From positions 246,501 to 310,500 of the forward strand of contig DLUH01000001.1 in NCBI GenBank assembly GCA_002742845.1: DNA of 64,000 nt, read 5' to 3'. The notes beneath the pieces were generated by a model. It saw only the letters and a program-made list of their open reading frames with translations, made no database searches and had not been told where the DNA came from. The DNA comes from Sulfurovum sp. UBA12169 (GTDB taxonomy: Bacteria > Campylobacterota > Campylobacteria > Campylobacterales > Sulfurovaceae). The position numbers and the translations under genes were made by a program. Positions 33,119 through 42,623 of this stretch are shown here, piece by piece; position 1 is the first letter of the stretch, and every line of letters starts with the position of its first letter.

Positions 33119-34279
33119 TTAAGCACTAATCATTTGCAATACTTTGCCCACCATCAATCCGCCAAATGTTCCTATAATATACCCCATCATTGCCATAAGT
33201 ACCCCGATAGGAATCAAAGCTCCGGAGTATGCTGATGCCAAGATGGGCGCCGAAGCCACTCCGCCGATATTTGCCAGCGAAGCTACCCCGATAACAAAAA
33301 GATCAAGCCTGAAGAGTTTGGCAAAAATAACCATCAATGCCCCGTGCACCGCAATCACCATAAATCCCGCAAAGATATACAGGGGCGCCTCGGTGAGTTC
33401 TGAAAAATTTGCACGAGAAGCCACAAGCGCCACGATGAGATACAGCATCATATTTCCAAGCTCCATTGAGCCTGCGAGTTTCGCCAAGGATGTCATGGCA
33501 AATAAGATGCCAAAAACTGTTGCAAAAATTACAATCCATCCCGAAGTACTCAAAAATGATGTTTCAGGCAAAAAAGATGCCCCGTACTGACTGAAGGCAC
33601 AAACCAATAGACTTGAAGATAAAAGTATAAAAAGAGATGCGAAATCAATCTTTTCGTTGGATTTGCTTTGTGCCAATTTCTCGCTCACGCTATCAATGAT
33701 AGAAGTATCTGCTTTGCTCCATGCATTGAAATATTTTGCAAGCGGGACCAGAGCTAAAAGTATCATCACCCATATCGCATAAACAATAGAATCGATAAGA
33801 AGAACATAACCCATTTTGCTATCAGGAACATTCAGCGCTCCCTGTATGGCAACCATATTGCCTGTGCCGCCCATCCATGAACCGCTAAGCGCAGCAAATG
33901 TTTTCCATGCATCAGCTTCAAAATATGTATGAAAAAGAGCGAAAGTAAAGATAAAGCCCAACGCGATACTCAAAGAAGCAAGAAAAAAGGCAGCCAGCAT
34001 CTTTTTGCCAAGCGTAAATATTTGGCGGATATCGGCACCCAACAGCATCAAAAAGATCATTGCCGGCAGAAGATTGGTTTTCATGGTAACATAAACAGTG
34101 TTGATACTTTCTGTTTTTTGCCATACGCCGAAAGTAGAAAAAAGCATGACCGCAAAATAGAGAACAACAATACCGGGAAGATACTTGAAAATCTTGGCTT
34201 GTATTCGCTGCTCCAAAAAAACGATAGATGCTGCCGTCATTGCCAAAACAGCCAAATACATAAACCCTGACTCTATCAT
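33119..34279 (-). CDS. DUF819-family permease
   Basis: 386 residues, about 11 membrane helices. The stretches LLGADIRQIFTLGKKMLAAF and LSGSWMGGTGNMVAIQ are characteristic of DUF819. Function of the family is uncertain; several members lie next to dipeptide epimerase or peptidase genes, as here, so transport of murein-derived dipeptides is a reasonable but unproven proposal. Transcribed in the same direction as the lipoprotein, epimerase and C40 peptidase. Confidence 0.85.
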   Translation of the reverse strand: MIESGFMYLAVLAMTAASIVFLEQRIQAKIFKYLPGIVVLYFAVMLFSTFGVWQKTESINTVYVTMKTNLLPAMIFLMLLGADIRQIFTLGKKMLAAFFLASLSIALGFIFTFALFHTYFEADAWKTFAALSGSWMGGTGNMVAIQGALNVPDSKMGYVLLIDSIVYAIWVMILLALVPLAKYFNAWSKADTSIIDSVSEKLAQSKSNEKIDFASLFILLSSSLLVCAFSQYGASFLPETSFLSTSGWIVIFATVFGILFAMTSLAKLAGSMELGNMMLYLIVALVASRANFSELTEAPLYIFAGFMVIAVHGALMVIFAKLFRLDLFVIGVASLANIGGVASAPILASAYSGALIPIGVLMAMMGYIIGTFGGLMVGKVLQMISA

Positions 34280-34465
34280 TTGACGCCTTTTATATTATGT
34301 AATATATCTGTAGATTTATTGGATATTATACCGTATGTAGCATATTAGCCATGTGCAATTTATATGTTTTGCGTCTAGTGAAACCATGGATACACAAGAA
34401 CGCTTGATTTGATTTCTCGATAAAATTGCAATTTTGATATACTTGCAAAAAAATAAAGGTTTTTT

Positions 34466-35149
34466 GTGCAAAGCAGTTACGATCTATTCTGTGCGCTTAA
34501 AAAAATGGGATATCTTCATGCGGCAAGGGATCCTCTTTGGTGGCCGCATAGCGGTACGGAAGAGGTTATCATTGGTGCGATACTTACACAACAGACAAAG
34601 TGGGAAAAGGTAGAGATGTCTCTTGCGCAGCTCAAAGAGCAGGGGCTTTGTTCGATCGAAGCACTAAGCGCCGGGGATATTAAACAAATCACCTCGCTTA
34701 TTAAACCTAGCGGTTTTTATAATACCAAAGCAACAAGACTTCAACAGCTTTGCAGAAATATTTTAGAAAATTTCGGTACTTTTGAAGTATTCAAGGAGGA
34801 GGTAAGCCGGGAGTGGCTGCTTTCACAAAAAGGCATAGGGATGGAGAGCGCGGACTCTATCCTTTGTTATGCATGCAAACGTGAGGTTTTTGTCGTTGAC
34901 AGCTATACGCAAAGACTGCTCGATGCGCTGGGATACACGTTTGATGACTATACGCAGCTGCAAGAATGGATGCAAGAGGGGATCGAAACACATTTTGATA
35001 AAATAGCCCGGCTTTATCCTTCGCCTGTCTCCGCACATGTCATCTTTGCACGCTTTCACGGAAAGATTGTAGAGTTTGCCAAAGAGCATATTCGGGGCAA
35101 AAATGTAGCCGTAGGCACACTCGCAGCCCATATGGACACAAAGGAATAA
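34466..35149 (+). CDS. magIII: 3-methyladenine DNA glycosylase, MagIII type
   Basis: 227 residues, helix-hairpin-helix-GPD glycosylase. It closely follows the H. pylori MagIII pattern: WWPHSGTEEVIIGAILTQQT, then REWLLSQKGIGMESADSILCYACKREVFVVDSYTQ with the catalytic Asp, and ARFHGKIVEFAKEH at the end. Unlike Nth it has no 4Fe-4S cysteines at the C terminus. It excises alkylated adenine. Start GTG at 34466, preceded by AAAGG. The SDR gene follows after 5 nt. Confidence 0.88.
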   Translation: MQSSYDLFCALKKMGYLHAARDPLWWPHSGTEEVIIGAILTQQTKWEKVEMSLAQLKEQGLCSIEALSAGDIKQITSLIKPSGFYNTKATRLQQLCRNILENFGTFEVFKEEVSREWLLSQKGIGMESADSILCYACKREVFVVDSYTQRLLDALGYTFDDYTQLQEWMQEGIETHFDKIARLYPSPVSAHVIFARFHGKIVEFAKEHIRGKNVAVGTLAAHMDTKE

Positions 35150-35154
35150 TTTTT

Positions 35155-35967
35155 ATGGCAAATATCGTTATCACCGGATGCAGCAGCGGCATAGGGCTTG
35201 AAACAGCTTTGTACCTTAGGGAGCGGTTCTTTAAAGTCTATCCCACGGCAAGAAACCCTCAAGATGTAGAAAAACTCAAAGCGCTCGGATTTGAAGAGGC
35301 GATGCAGCTTGACGTCACAAACCCTGAACAGATCAGCGCCGTGATCGCTGCGGTACTTGAAAAAGAAGGTACGATAGACGCATGGTTTAACAATGCAGGT
35401 TTCGGACAGCCCGGTGCACTTGAAGATATCGAAACGAATGTGCTTAAAGCCCAGTTTGAAACTAACGTGTTTGGCCTGCACGAATGCACCAGACAGCTTA
35501 TCCCCGTTATGCGAAAACAAGGATACGGCAAGATCATTCAGCACAGTTCCGTACTGGGGCTTATCTCGCTTTTTGGCAGGGGAGCTTACAACGCAAGCAA
35601 ATACGCTATCGAAGGGCTCACGGATACTCTTCGTTTGGAACTCAAAGACACAAACATCTACCCGGTACTGCTCAACACCGGCTCCATTACCAGCCGATTT
35701 CGCACCAATGCGGTCAAAAAATTACAAGAAAACGTAGATACCGAACACTCCGTATTTGCCGAACGATACAAGCAAAGCCTTGAAGGCACCCAAAAAAGAG
35801 TACCGTTTAGCGAAACAGCCGGATCGGTAGCCATCGTGGTACACCGCATCATGCTTTCCAAAAAACCAAAGCCCAGATACTATATCACCAAAGCTACGTA
35901 TCTTTTGGGCTATCTCAAAAGAATGCTCAGCACTTCGCTGCTTGATAAGATACTCATAAGGCTGTAG
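35155..35967 (+). CDS. Short-chain dehydrogenase/reductase
   Basis: 270 residues. NAD(P)-binding TGCSSGIG (~6-13), NNAGFG, catalytic Ser in HSSVLG and the YNASK dyad (Tyr-x-x-x-Lys). Resembles broad-specificity SDRs of the YbbO type. The C-terminal end (LLGYLKRMLSTSLLDKILIRL) is amphipathic. Substrate unknown. Confidence 0.82.
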   Translation: MANIVITGCSSGIGLETALYLRERFFKVYPTARNPQDVEKLKALGFEEAMQLDVTNPEQISAVIAAVLEKEGTIDAWFNNAGFGQPGALEDIETNVLKAQFETNVFGLHECTRQLIPVMRKQGYGKIIQHSSVLGLISLFGRGAYNASKYAIEGLTDTLRLELKDTNIYPVLLNTGSITSRFRTNAVKKLQENVDTEHSVFAERYKQSLEGTQKRVPFSETAGSVAIVVHRIMLSKKPKPRYYITKATYLLGYLKRMLSTSLLDKILIRL

Positions 35968-35976
35968 AGTTCTAAA

Positions 35977-36708
35977 CTACAGGCTAAATTTAGCAATGAT
36001 GGGGTTGTGGTCGGATATCTTTTTGCTATCTATGGCCTCAGAGAAGGTGAGATTTAGCTCTCTGTAAAATATATAATCTATCGAATTCGAGAAAACCTTT
36101 TTTATATTTGACTCATCGTCAAACGTTACCATCTGCAGCGATAGTTTTTTTGCAAACTCGGCTAGATACTCCACCCTTTGCCTGTTCCATGTATTGAAAT
36201 CTCCCGCTACGATCATTGCGCCGCGGTGGTTTTGGATGGTATCGAAGATATAGTCAAGCTCACATTTGAAATCTTTATTGTGCACGAAATTGATAGCATG
36301 GAGATTGACCACGAGAAGCCTTCTCTCATCAGGGAGTATATGGTGGGTGATCAGCGACACTTTATGCGTCGCATACCTAAGCTCGCGCTTTTTGCTAAGA
36401 AGGCAGACATCTTCATGGCAGGAGGACCTAAACGCGCTTAGCACGCCGTAAATATGCTTTCCTGTCTGGATATTTGGAGAAAGAATGTATGAGTAGTCAT
36501 GAAGTTCCATTTCCAAAGAGAGATTTTTTTTGACTTCCTGAAAAAGCAGCAGATCAAAGTCATGCTCCCTTATAAGTTTGTCTATAAACTCTTTGTAAAG
36601 GCTCTTTTGCGTCAGCTTGGCCACATTCCAGCAAAGCACGCTAAACTCACCCCTCAATTTTAGCTCTTGGTGTTTTAGGATTTTATCAAAACGCTTTGGT
36701 TTAAACAT
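35977..36708 (-). CDS. Endonuclease/exonuclease/phosphatase-family protein
   Basis: 243 residues. EEP-fold motifs: LCWNVAK (N terminus), LLFQEVKK, AGDFNTWNRQRVEY and SDHNPIIAKF at the C terminus. No signal peptide. A phosphodiesterase acting on nucleic acid or phospholipid head groups is possible; it lies 8 nt downstream of a cardiolipin synthase gene. Confidence 0.82.
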   Translation of the reverse strand: MFKPKRFDKILKHQELKLRGEFSVLCWNVAKLTQKSLYKEFIDKLIREHDFDLLLFQEVKKNLSLEMELHDYSYILSPNIQTGKHIYGVLSAFRSSCHEDVCLLSKKRELRYATHKVSLITHHILPDERRLLVVNLHAINFVHNKDFKCELDYIFDTIQNHRGAMIVAGDFNTWNRQRVEYLAEFAKKLSLQMVTFDDESNIKKVFSNSIDYIFYRELNLTFSEAIDSKKISDHNPIIAKFSL

Positions 36709-36716
36709 CTCTTTCC

Positions 36717-38120
36717 TTAAAGTTGCGGCGCAAAAATGCGCAGAAGGTTTTCAAACACTCTTCTTGCATCGCTTGCCTTTTTTGTCCCCTCAGAGGAGTT
36801 GTTTATAAGCATTTGGGTCCATGAGAGCATCTGTGCGATGATCTTGTCCGAATAGACAAATGCCGCCACCTCATAGTTCAAAAAAAGGCTTCTGTTGTCA
36901 AAATTGACGCTTCCCAACATCGCACTACGCTCATCAAAAATAATTGCTTTTGCATGAAGCATGGCTTTTTCGTAGAGATAGATCTTCGCCCCGGCTTCCT
37001 CAAGTTCTCTCATATAAGAGCATCGCACAAGATTGATGATGGCATGGTCTGCTTCTTTTGGGGTAACAAGAGTGACATTCACCCCTCTGTGGCTTGCGAT
37101 GATAAGGGCCTCCACAAGCGAGTCATTGGGTATAAAGTAGGGTGTGATGATAGAGATCTTCTCTTGTGCGCCGTATATGGCGCTAAGGAGTGTTTCATAA
37201 AGCGTATCTCTTTGCATATCGGGGCCAGAAGGTATGATTTGCGCATAGATGTCCGCTTTTTTGACTTCTTTTGGAGGATTGAACGCAAGTTTTTTATCCG
37301 AGGCATAGCGCCAGTCTGAAGCGAATATCTCAAAAAAGCTCTCGACCGATTCTCCCTCTATCAAAAACATGATATCTTCCCATTCGCTTTTTCTTTTGGG
37401 GATGGCAAAGTACTCCCGGGAGATGTTTGAGCCTCCGCTTAGCGCGATTTGGTCATCGAAAATATATATTTTTCTATGATTTCTCAGGTTGATATAGTTT
37501 CTAAAAGGCATTTCAAATATCGGCATGAAAAATTCCACTTCCGCACCGGCATCTCTCAATTTTTTAAGCCTATATTGCAGCAGGTAAAGGGGTGCCGAAC
37601 CCAAAGAGTCGATCAGAAGCTTGACTTGCACACCCGCTTTGGCTTTTTTTGTCAGTATGCCTATAATGCTTTTGCCGATCGTATCGTACTTAAGGATATA
37701 GATGCTGATATGGATCGATGTTTTGGCATTCTCTATGGCATGCATGAGGGCGGTGTATGCTTCTGACGCATCAAAGAAGAGCTCCATGCGGGCATTTAAA
37801 GCGGCATCATACAAAGGGCCGTTCCCCAACGGGTTACCGGCGGCATCCGGAGTGAGTTTTGATTTTTTTGCGCTATTTGGCAGAACGGACTCTTTTTTGT
37901 ATCGGTTTTTGCGTTTTCGTATGCCTATGATAAGGTACAAAGGAAAAGCAACATAGGGCAAAATAAATATGAACATCAGCCATGCTGCGATGGCGCTTGA
38001 AGAACGTCTTTGATAAAACAGATGAAGCAGTACGCCAACTGCCACCACCCCGCTGAGAGCCAAAAGGCCGTGGTATAACACTATTTCCGGATGCTGCGTG
38101 AGATATGCTATGGGGTTCAT
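36717..38120 (-). CDS. cls: Cardiolipin synthase (phospholipase D family)
   Basis: 467 residues. Two N-terminal membrane helices (~12-32 and ~40-62), then two HKD phospholipase D motifs: NHRKIYIFDDQ with GGSN, and HAKAIIFDERS with GSVNFDNRS. The enzyme joins phosphatidylglycerols to cardiolipin at the inner membrane. Length is typical. The EEP-family gene follows 8 nt later. Confidence 0.9.
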   Translation of the reverse strand: MNPIAYLTQHPEIVLYHGLLALSGVVAVGVLLHLFYQRRSSSAIAAWLMFIFILPYVAFPLYLIIGIRKRKNRYKKESVLPNSAKKSKLTPDAAGNPLGNGPLYDAALNARMELFFDASEAYTALMHAIENAKTSIHISIYILKYDTIGKSIIGILTKKAKAGVQVKLLIDSLGSAPLYLLQYRLKKLRDAGAEVEFFMPIFEMPFRNYINLRNHRKIYIFDDQIALSGGSNISREYFAIPKRKSEWEDIMFLIEGESVESFFEIFASDWRYASDKKLAFNPPKEVKKADIYAQIIPSGPDMQRDTLYETLLSAIYGAQEKISIITPYFIPNDSLVEALIIASHRGVNVTLVTPKEADHAIINLVRCSYMRELEEAGAKIYLYEKAMLHAKAIIFDERSAMLGSVNFDNRSLFLNYEVAAFVYSDKIIAQMLSWTQMLINNSSEGTKKASDARRVFENLLRIFAPQL

Positions 38121-38197
38121 GCTAATATTATATCGTTAAAAAAGTTTTTTGAAAAAGGCTTTTAGAAAATTTAACAATAAGGCGATGGTGTTGTGGA

Positions 38198-38647
38198 GTG
38201 TTTCATTATGAGTTTGAATTTATCCATCCGTTTAGCGACGGGAACGGCCGTATCGGGCGACTTTGGCAAAGTGTGATTTTATATAGCTGGAAAAAAGCTT
38301 TTGTGGCAATTCCGACAGAAAGCATTGTCAGAGATTATCAAGAGAAGTATTATGAGGTACTGGAGCTTTCAGGAAATATGGGAGAAAGTACGCCGTTTGT
38401 GGAGTTTATGCTGGAAGTTATCTTAAAAAGTATTGAGAGTTCGGTGAAAAGTTCGGTAAATACGGAAGATAAAATAATGGAACTGATAAAACAAGATCCG
38501 AAAATTACCATCGCCAAAATAGCCGAGACATTGAGCATCTCAACAAGAGCAGTAGAAAAACAGCTTGCTAAACTCAAAAATGAAAACAAACTTCAAAGAT
38601 TTGGAAGCGCCAGAAAAGGCGAGTGGAGAGTCATAGACGCCAGATAG
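38198..38647 (+). pseudogene. Fic-family AMPylase, C-terminal remnant
   Basis: 150 codons remain. The complete active-site motif HPFSDGNGR is 10 residues from the GTG start, followed by the helical FIC end and a C-terminal winged-helix (TIAKIAETLSISTRAVEKQLAKL). Intact members are about 300 or more residues, so the N-terminal half (substrate flap, first Fic helices) is missing, and no continuation exists in any frame upstream. No RBS fits the start. Probably inactive debris, though a short protein cannot be excluded. Its stop and that of the convergent gene form TAGCTA. Confidence 0.75.
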
Positions 38648-39862
38648 CTACGCAGCATCGCCGCTTTGCATCTTCGCACCGCAATGGCGGCAGAATTCGC
38701 CCTTGCGCAAGGTCGGCTGACGGCACGCAGCACAGGGTGTTGTATGATGAAAACCGCACACAAAGCAGTACTCGCCGTCGATCACACATCCGCACTCAGA
38801 GCATTTTCCCATTTTAAGATTGAGCAGTTCTTGCTTGCGTTTTTTGGCTCCGGTAGTATCGTTTTTTTGGATGCGATAGATAATGACCCCAAACAGCACA
38901 ACGAAAAAGAGTATTGCCAGCACGTTTAAGACGATGACCATATTGTGCTGCATAAAAAAAGCGATGATCTTTTGAAAAAAGAGCTCCGGGATAATGTCAT
39001 AGATGAACAGTACGAGATAAAAAAGCCCGTAGACCGCTGCCACATTGGCTACATGCAGCGTCAAATGAGAAAGGATGTAATATTCGCGGCGCAACATAAA
39101 TTTATACGCGAGATAAAAAAGCAGCCACACGGGGATCAAAAAGGCAAAAGCCTGCATCGTTCGTTTAAAGGAAAAATAGCGCACTTTGTTTTCATAAGCT
39201 TCCTTCAGCTCTTCTTTGTGCGCCTTATAATAGTCTATAAAGGCTGTGTAGGCAGGATATCGGTTCAAATCGCTGAGTTTCAAAACAGATGCTTCGTATT
39301 TCTGCTCACTGTTTTGGAGCTTTTCTAGCTCCTCTTTGATTTTGGCAACATCGGTAGAAAAAATTGATTTTGCCTTTTCCTGCTTCGCTACTTTTTCCAA
39401 AAGCAAATCACCGTACGAATCCTTGAGCGATTGTATTTTGTATTGTGTGTCTTGAAGTTTTTTTTGAACTTCGCTTAATGTTTTTTGATCGGCACTAAAC
39501 GCCGTATCGTTTGATACGGCACGGTATAGCACACCAAGCTTTTTGCATACCGCATCTTCGCCGAAAGCATCCTCTCCGTCATCCCCTTGCATAGAGATTT
39601 CTTGCCGATAGGCAAATCGTGAAAAATCCCTGACGTTAAAATCCTCTTTTTTGTTCATAAGCGCTTTGCAAGCGGTTCCGTAAGCTTTTGCAGGGGATTT
39701 TTCCTGCTTAAGCTGCCATTCCAACCCCCATCCTATCACAATAAAGATAGTAAATAAAAATATCGCCAACAGCATTTTTGAAGTTCTGGAAAGCTCTTTT
39801 TGATTAACACGGAAAAGAGATTTATTGTATTCTGAAAGATAGTATTTGATCCTTTGTATCAT
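38648..39862 (-). CDS. Membrane protein with coiled coil and C-terminal zinc ribbons
   Basis: 404 residues, not recognised. One helix near the N terminus (~30-50), an extracytoplasmic stretch with coiled coil (~120-215), three to four helices (~235-330) and a cytoplasmic end with zinc-ribbon motifs CSECGCVIDGEYCFVCG and CAACRQ...CRHCG. Such double ribbons are often protein-interaction modules. Function unknown. Its last codon abuts the Fic remnant stop. Confidence 0.75.
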   Translation of the reverse strand: MIQRIKYYLSEYNKSLFRVNQKELSRTSKMLLAIFLFTIFIVIGWGLEWQLKQEKSPAKAYGTACKALMNKKEDFNVRDFSRFAYRQEISMQGDDGEDAFGEDAVCKKLGVLYRAVSNDTAFSADQKTLSEVQKKLQDTQYKIQSLKDSYGDLLLEKVAKQEKAKSIFSTDVAKIKEELEKLQNSEQKYEASVLKLSDLNRYPAYTAFIDYYKAHKEELKEAYENKVRYFSFKRTMQAFAFLIPVWLLFYLAYKFMLRREYYILSHLTLHVANVAAVYGLFYLVLFIYDIIPELFFQKIIAFFMQHNMVIVLNVLAILFFVVLFGVIIYRIQKNDTTGAKKRKQELLNLKMGKCSECGCVIDGEYCFVCGFHHTTPCAACRQPTLRKGEFCRHCGAKMQSGDAA

Positions 39863-39964
39863 GCAAAGCCTTTTATCTATGATCTAGCAGTATATTTTAA
39901 CACAATTCAAAATATTTTAAAGATGATGCAATTGCATCATTGTTGAACACTCAATCATTTTCGC

Positions 39965-39970
39965 TATAAT
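39965..39970 (+). promoter_or_regulatory. Probable -10 box of mogA
   Basis: TATAAT lies 37 nt upstream of the ATG, without a clear -35, as usual for this phylum. Confidence 0.45.
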
Positions 39971-40006
39971 TGCCCCATAATTTTATTATCAAAAAAAAGA
40001 GAGAGC

Positions 40007-40540
40007 ATGGATAAAATCAAAATCGGCGTAGTAACGACAAGCGACAGGGCAAGTCAGGGTATCTATGAAGATGCCTCGGGTGTAGCGATCATGGAGACAA
40101 TGAAAGCCTATCTTTTAAACGAGTGCGAATATATCTATAGATGCATACCCGATGAACAAAACCTTATCGAAACTACGCTGATCGAACTTTCATGTGACGA
40201 AAAATGCGACCTTATCGTTACCACCGGCGGAACGGGGCCTGCCAAACGCGATGTAACCACGGAAGCAACCGAAAATGTCTGCCAAAAACTGCTGCCTGGT
40301 TTTGGAGAGCAGATGAGAGCAGTCAGTTTGCAGTATGTTCCCACAGCCATTCTCTCCCGCCAAACAGCCGGAATATGCAATAACTCACTCATTATCAATC
40401 TTCCGGGAAAACCAAAATCTATCAGGGAGTGCCTTGATGCGGTTTTTCCTGCGGTGCCTTATTGTATCGACCTTATCGGAGGAGCTTACATGCAGGCAAA
40501 TGAAGAGATCATAAAAATTTTTAGGCCTTCAGGAAAATAA
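40007..40540 (+). CDS. mogA: Molybdopterin adenylyltransferase
   Basis: 177 residues. Family features: GVVTTSDRASQGIYEDASG, TTGGTGPAKRDVTTEAT and NLPGKPKSIRECLDAVFPAVPYCIDLI. The enzyme adenylates molybdopterin before Mo insertion. It starts after AGAGAGAGC and heads a small operon with two unknown genes (spacings 1 nt and a 4-nt overlap). Confidence 0.92.
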   Translation: MDKIKIGVVTTSDRASQGIYEDASGVAIMETMKAYLLNECEYIYRCIPDEQNLIETTLIELSCDEKCDLIVTTGGTGPAKRDVTTEATENVCQKLLPGFGEQMRAVSLQYVPTAILSRQTAGICNNSLIINLPGKPKSIRECLDAVFPAVPYCIDLIGGAYMQANEEIIKIFRPSGK

Positions 40541-40541
40541 T

Positions 40542-40754
40542 ATGAATATTAGTTTTATAGAATCAAAAATGAATGAGATTATTGCGGAACTGGAGAAAGA
40601 GGTGATGCAAATACTAAGCAATGAAAAACTTGACAAAAAGCAGACAAATCTCAGAATGAAGCCGCTTACCTCGACCAAAAAAATACTCAATAACGCTCTT
40701 GAGAGCATAAAGATGGTAGAAAAACTTGGAAGAGAGGAGATCGAAAAACAATGA
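40542..40754 (+). CDS. Small hypothetical helical protein
   Basis: 70 residues, soluble and probably all helical, rich in Lys/Glu (NEIIAELEKEVMQILSNEKLD). One nucleotide after mogA and overlapping the next gene by 4 nt. Not recognised. Confidence 0.55.
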   Translation: MNISFIESKMNEIIAELEKEVMQILSNEKLDKKQTNLRMKPLTSTKKILNNALESIKMVEKLGREEIEKQ

Positions 40755-40975
40755 AAGGTCTTTTCTTTTTCCTGCTGATCCCCGTCTTAATATTTGCCCA
40801 AAACAAATCAGCTTCCCCCGACGACACAACAGGGTATCTCTTTTTTGCAGGATTTATCGGGGTGGTTGGACTCTTTTTTTGGAGTGTCTACAAAGCAACA
40901 AAAACACAAAAAATTATCTATACGCTAGCCATGCTCCCTTTTCTTTTGGGCATCATAGGCATGTTCTTTCTCTAA
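40751..40975 (+). CDS. Small membrane protein
   Basis: 74 residues. An N-terminal signal-like helix (LFFFLLIPVLIFA), then two hydrophobic helices (~28-45 and ~53-73). Overlaps the preceding gene by ATGA. Function unknown; the linkage to mogA is only positional. Confidence 0.55.
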   Translation: MKGLFFFLLIPVLIFAQNKSASPDDTTGYLFFAGFIGVVGLFFWSVYKATKTQKIIYTLAMLPFLLGIIGMFFL

Positions 40976-40983
40976 AAAATAAA

Positions 40984-41670
40984 TTATTCGCGGGTACTCG
41001 TCATGCCTGCGCCAAGCCAATCTTGCATACCTCCGCGATACCATTTGATATTTTCATGAGGATAATCAATCTCCAAAAGTGCATTGATCATCCATGAGGA
41101 TTGGGCGCACCAAGGACCGTTGCAAAAAACAGCTATCACCTTGGCATGTGTAAAATCATACTCATTTTTCTTTAGCATCTTGACGCCAAGCCTGTCCAGC
41201 ATCTCCTCAAACTCTTCTTTGAAAATATCCTGATCCTTAAAATAAGGGTATGGCATGTTGACCGCACCGGGTATAGTTCTATACTCATACCATTCATCAT
41301 TGCGCGCATCAATTAAAAGCATCTTGTCATTTTGCTGCATTTCTTTGATAAATGCAAGCACTTCAAGCTCCCCGTATGTTTCGATGTCCTCATCGAGCCT
41401 TATGGGTGTAAGTTTGCCGGTAGTATGCACATAGGTAGATTTGCAAGCTTGCGGAACGTTAGGGTTTGCATAATTTCCCGTCCATACCATTTCATTGGTG
41501 ATAGGTACTTTCAGGCACTCTTTTGGGATATTTCGTTTTACAACAACGGTTTTGCCCGGAGTGGCGGCATTTGGTATTTTTACAGATATGCCATCATATT
41601 CAAAACCGACCCTGGCTTGCAAAGACACAAAAGCAACTACGCTTAGGAGCAGCAATTTTTTTATCTTCAT
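40984..41670 (-). CDS. Exported rhodanese-domain protein
   Basis: 228 residues from MKIKKLLLLSV (ATG at 41670); the open frame extends upstream but the signal peptide and RBS (AAAGGAT) support this start. A ~75-residue lead (CLKVPITNEMVW...) precedes a rhodanese fold with MLLIDARNDEWYEYRTIPGAVN and the active loop FCNGPWCAQSSW. A periplasmic sulfur carrier or thiol-handling role is likely. Same architecture as rhodaneses in sulfur-oxidising relatives (inference). Confidence 0.8.
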   Translation of the reverse strand: MKIKKLLLLSVVAFVSLQARVGFEYDGISVKIPNAATPGKTVVVKRNIPKECLKVPITNEMVWTGNYANPNVPQACKSTYVHTTGKLTPIRLDEDIETYGELEVLAFIKEMQQNDKMLLIDARNDEWYEYRTIPGAVNMPYPYFKDQDIFKEEFEEMLDRLGVKMLKKNEYDFTHAKVIAVFCNGPWCAQSSWMINALLEIDYPHENIKWYRGGMQDWLGAGMTSTRE

Positions 41671-41834
41671 GTTGTATCCTTTCTGCTTACATAAGATAAT
41701 CATATCATAATTTATAAAAAATAGTATTTTAAATTTTATACCGTCCAATATCAAAATATTAAGTAGGCTTTTTATGGCAGTTTAAAAATCTTATGGTATT
41801 TTAATTGGGACATACATGCGAAAAAAGGAGTCAT

Positions 41835-42605
41835 ATGCAACGAATTGTTATCAAAGTAGGCAGTGCCGTATTGACACAGGATAACCAAATCGCAAAAGAA
41901 AGAATGCTCAATCTGGTTTCACTGATTGCAAAACTTAAAATAAAATATGACGTGATTCTGGTAACCTCCGGGGCAGTGGCAGCCGGATATTCTGCACTTA
42001 AATTAGATAAAAAAAAGCAAATTGGCAAAAAAGCATTAGCAGCAACCGGACAGCCCATTTTGATGGCGTCTTACAAAAAGAAGTTTGATATATTTGACAT
42101 CGATATTGCACAAATTCTTTTAACAGAAGATGATTTTGATTCAAGAAGAAGAACCATAATGTTTCAAGAAATTATTGATGCGCTATTGGCAAACAATATT
42201 TTACCGATCATCAATGAAAACGATATCACTTCAACACCCGAACAGCTTTTTGGAGACAATGATCAGCTCTCGGCCAATGTTGCTCACGCTGTGGATGCAA
42301 ATTTACTGGTCATACTAAGCGATATTGATGGATATTATGATAAAAATCCAAAAGAAAACAATGATGCAAAAATCTATCCATTGGTTCAAAAACTTCCTGA
42401 AAATGCACTTTTAGATGAAGTAACACCCAATAATGAGTTTGCAACAGGCGGGATTGTCACCAAGCTTAAAGCTGCCCACTACATGATGAGGCACCATAGA
42501 CAAATGTTTCTATGCAGCGGCTTTGATTTATCTGCAGCAGAATCCTACCTATTAAACCACAAGCAAACGCTGGGAACACTTTTTACCGCGAGCGAGAAAA
42601 AATAA
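41835..42605 (+). CDS. proB: Glutamate 5-kinase (short form)
   Basis: 256 residues from the ATG at 41835 (AAGGAG 4 nt upstream). It phosphorylates glutamate in proline synthesis. Kinase motifs: VIKVGSAVLT, VTSGAVAAGY, NENDITSTPE, FGDNDQLSANVA and FATGGIVTKLKAA. The C-terminal PUA domain of E. coli ProB (~367 residues) is absent, as in other Campylobacterota, so it may lack PUA-linked regulation. Confidence 0.92.
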   Translation: MQRIVIKVGSAVLTQDNQIAKERMLNLVSLIAKLKIKYDVILVTSGAVAAGYSALKLDKKKQIGKKALAATGQPILMASYKKKFDIFDIDIAQILLTEDDFDSRRRTIMFQEIIDALLANNILPIINENDITSTPEQLFGDNDQLSANVAHAVDANLLVILSDIDGYYDKNPKENNDAKIYPLVQKLPENALLDEVTPNNEFATGGIVTKLKAAHYMMRHHRQMFLCSGFDLSAAESYLLNHKQTLGTLFTASEKK

Positions 42606-42623
42606 TCAGGCAAACAGATTAGG

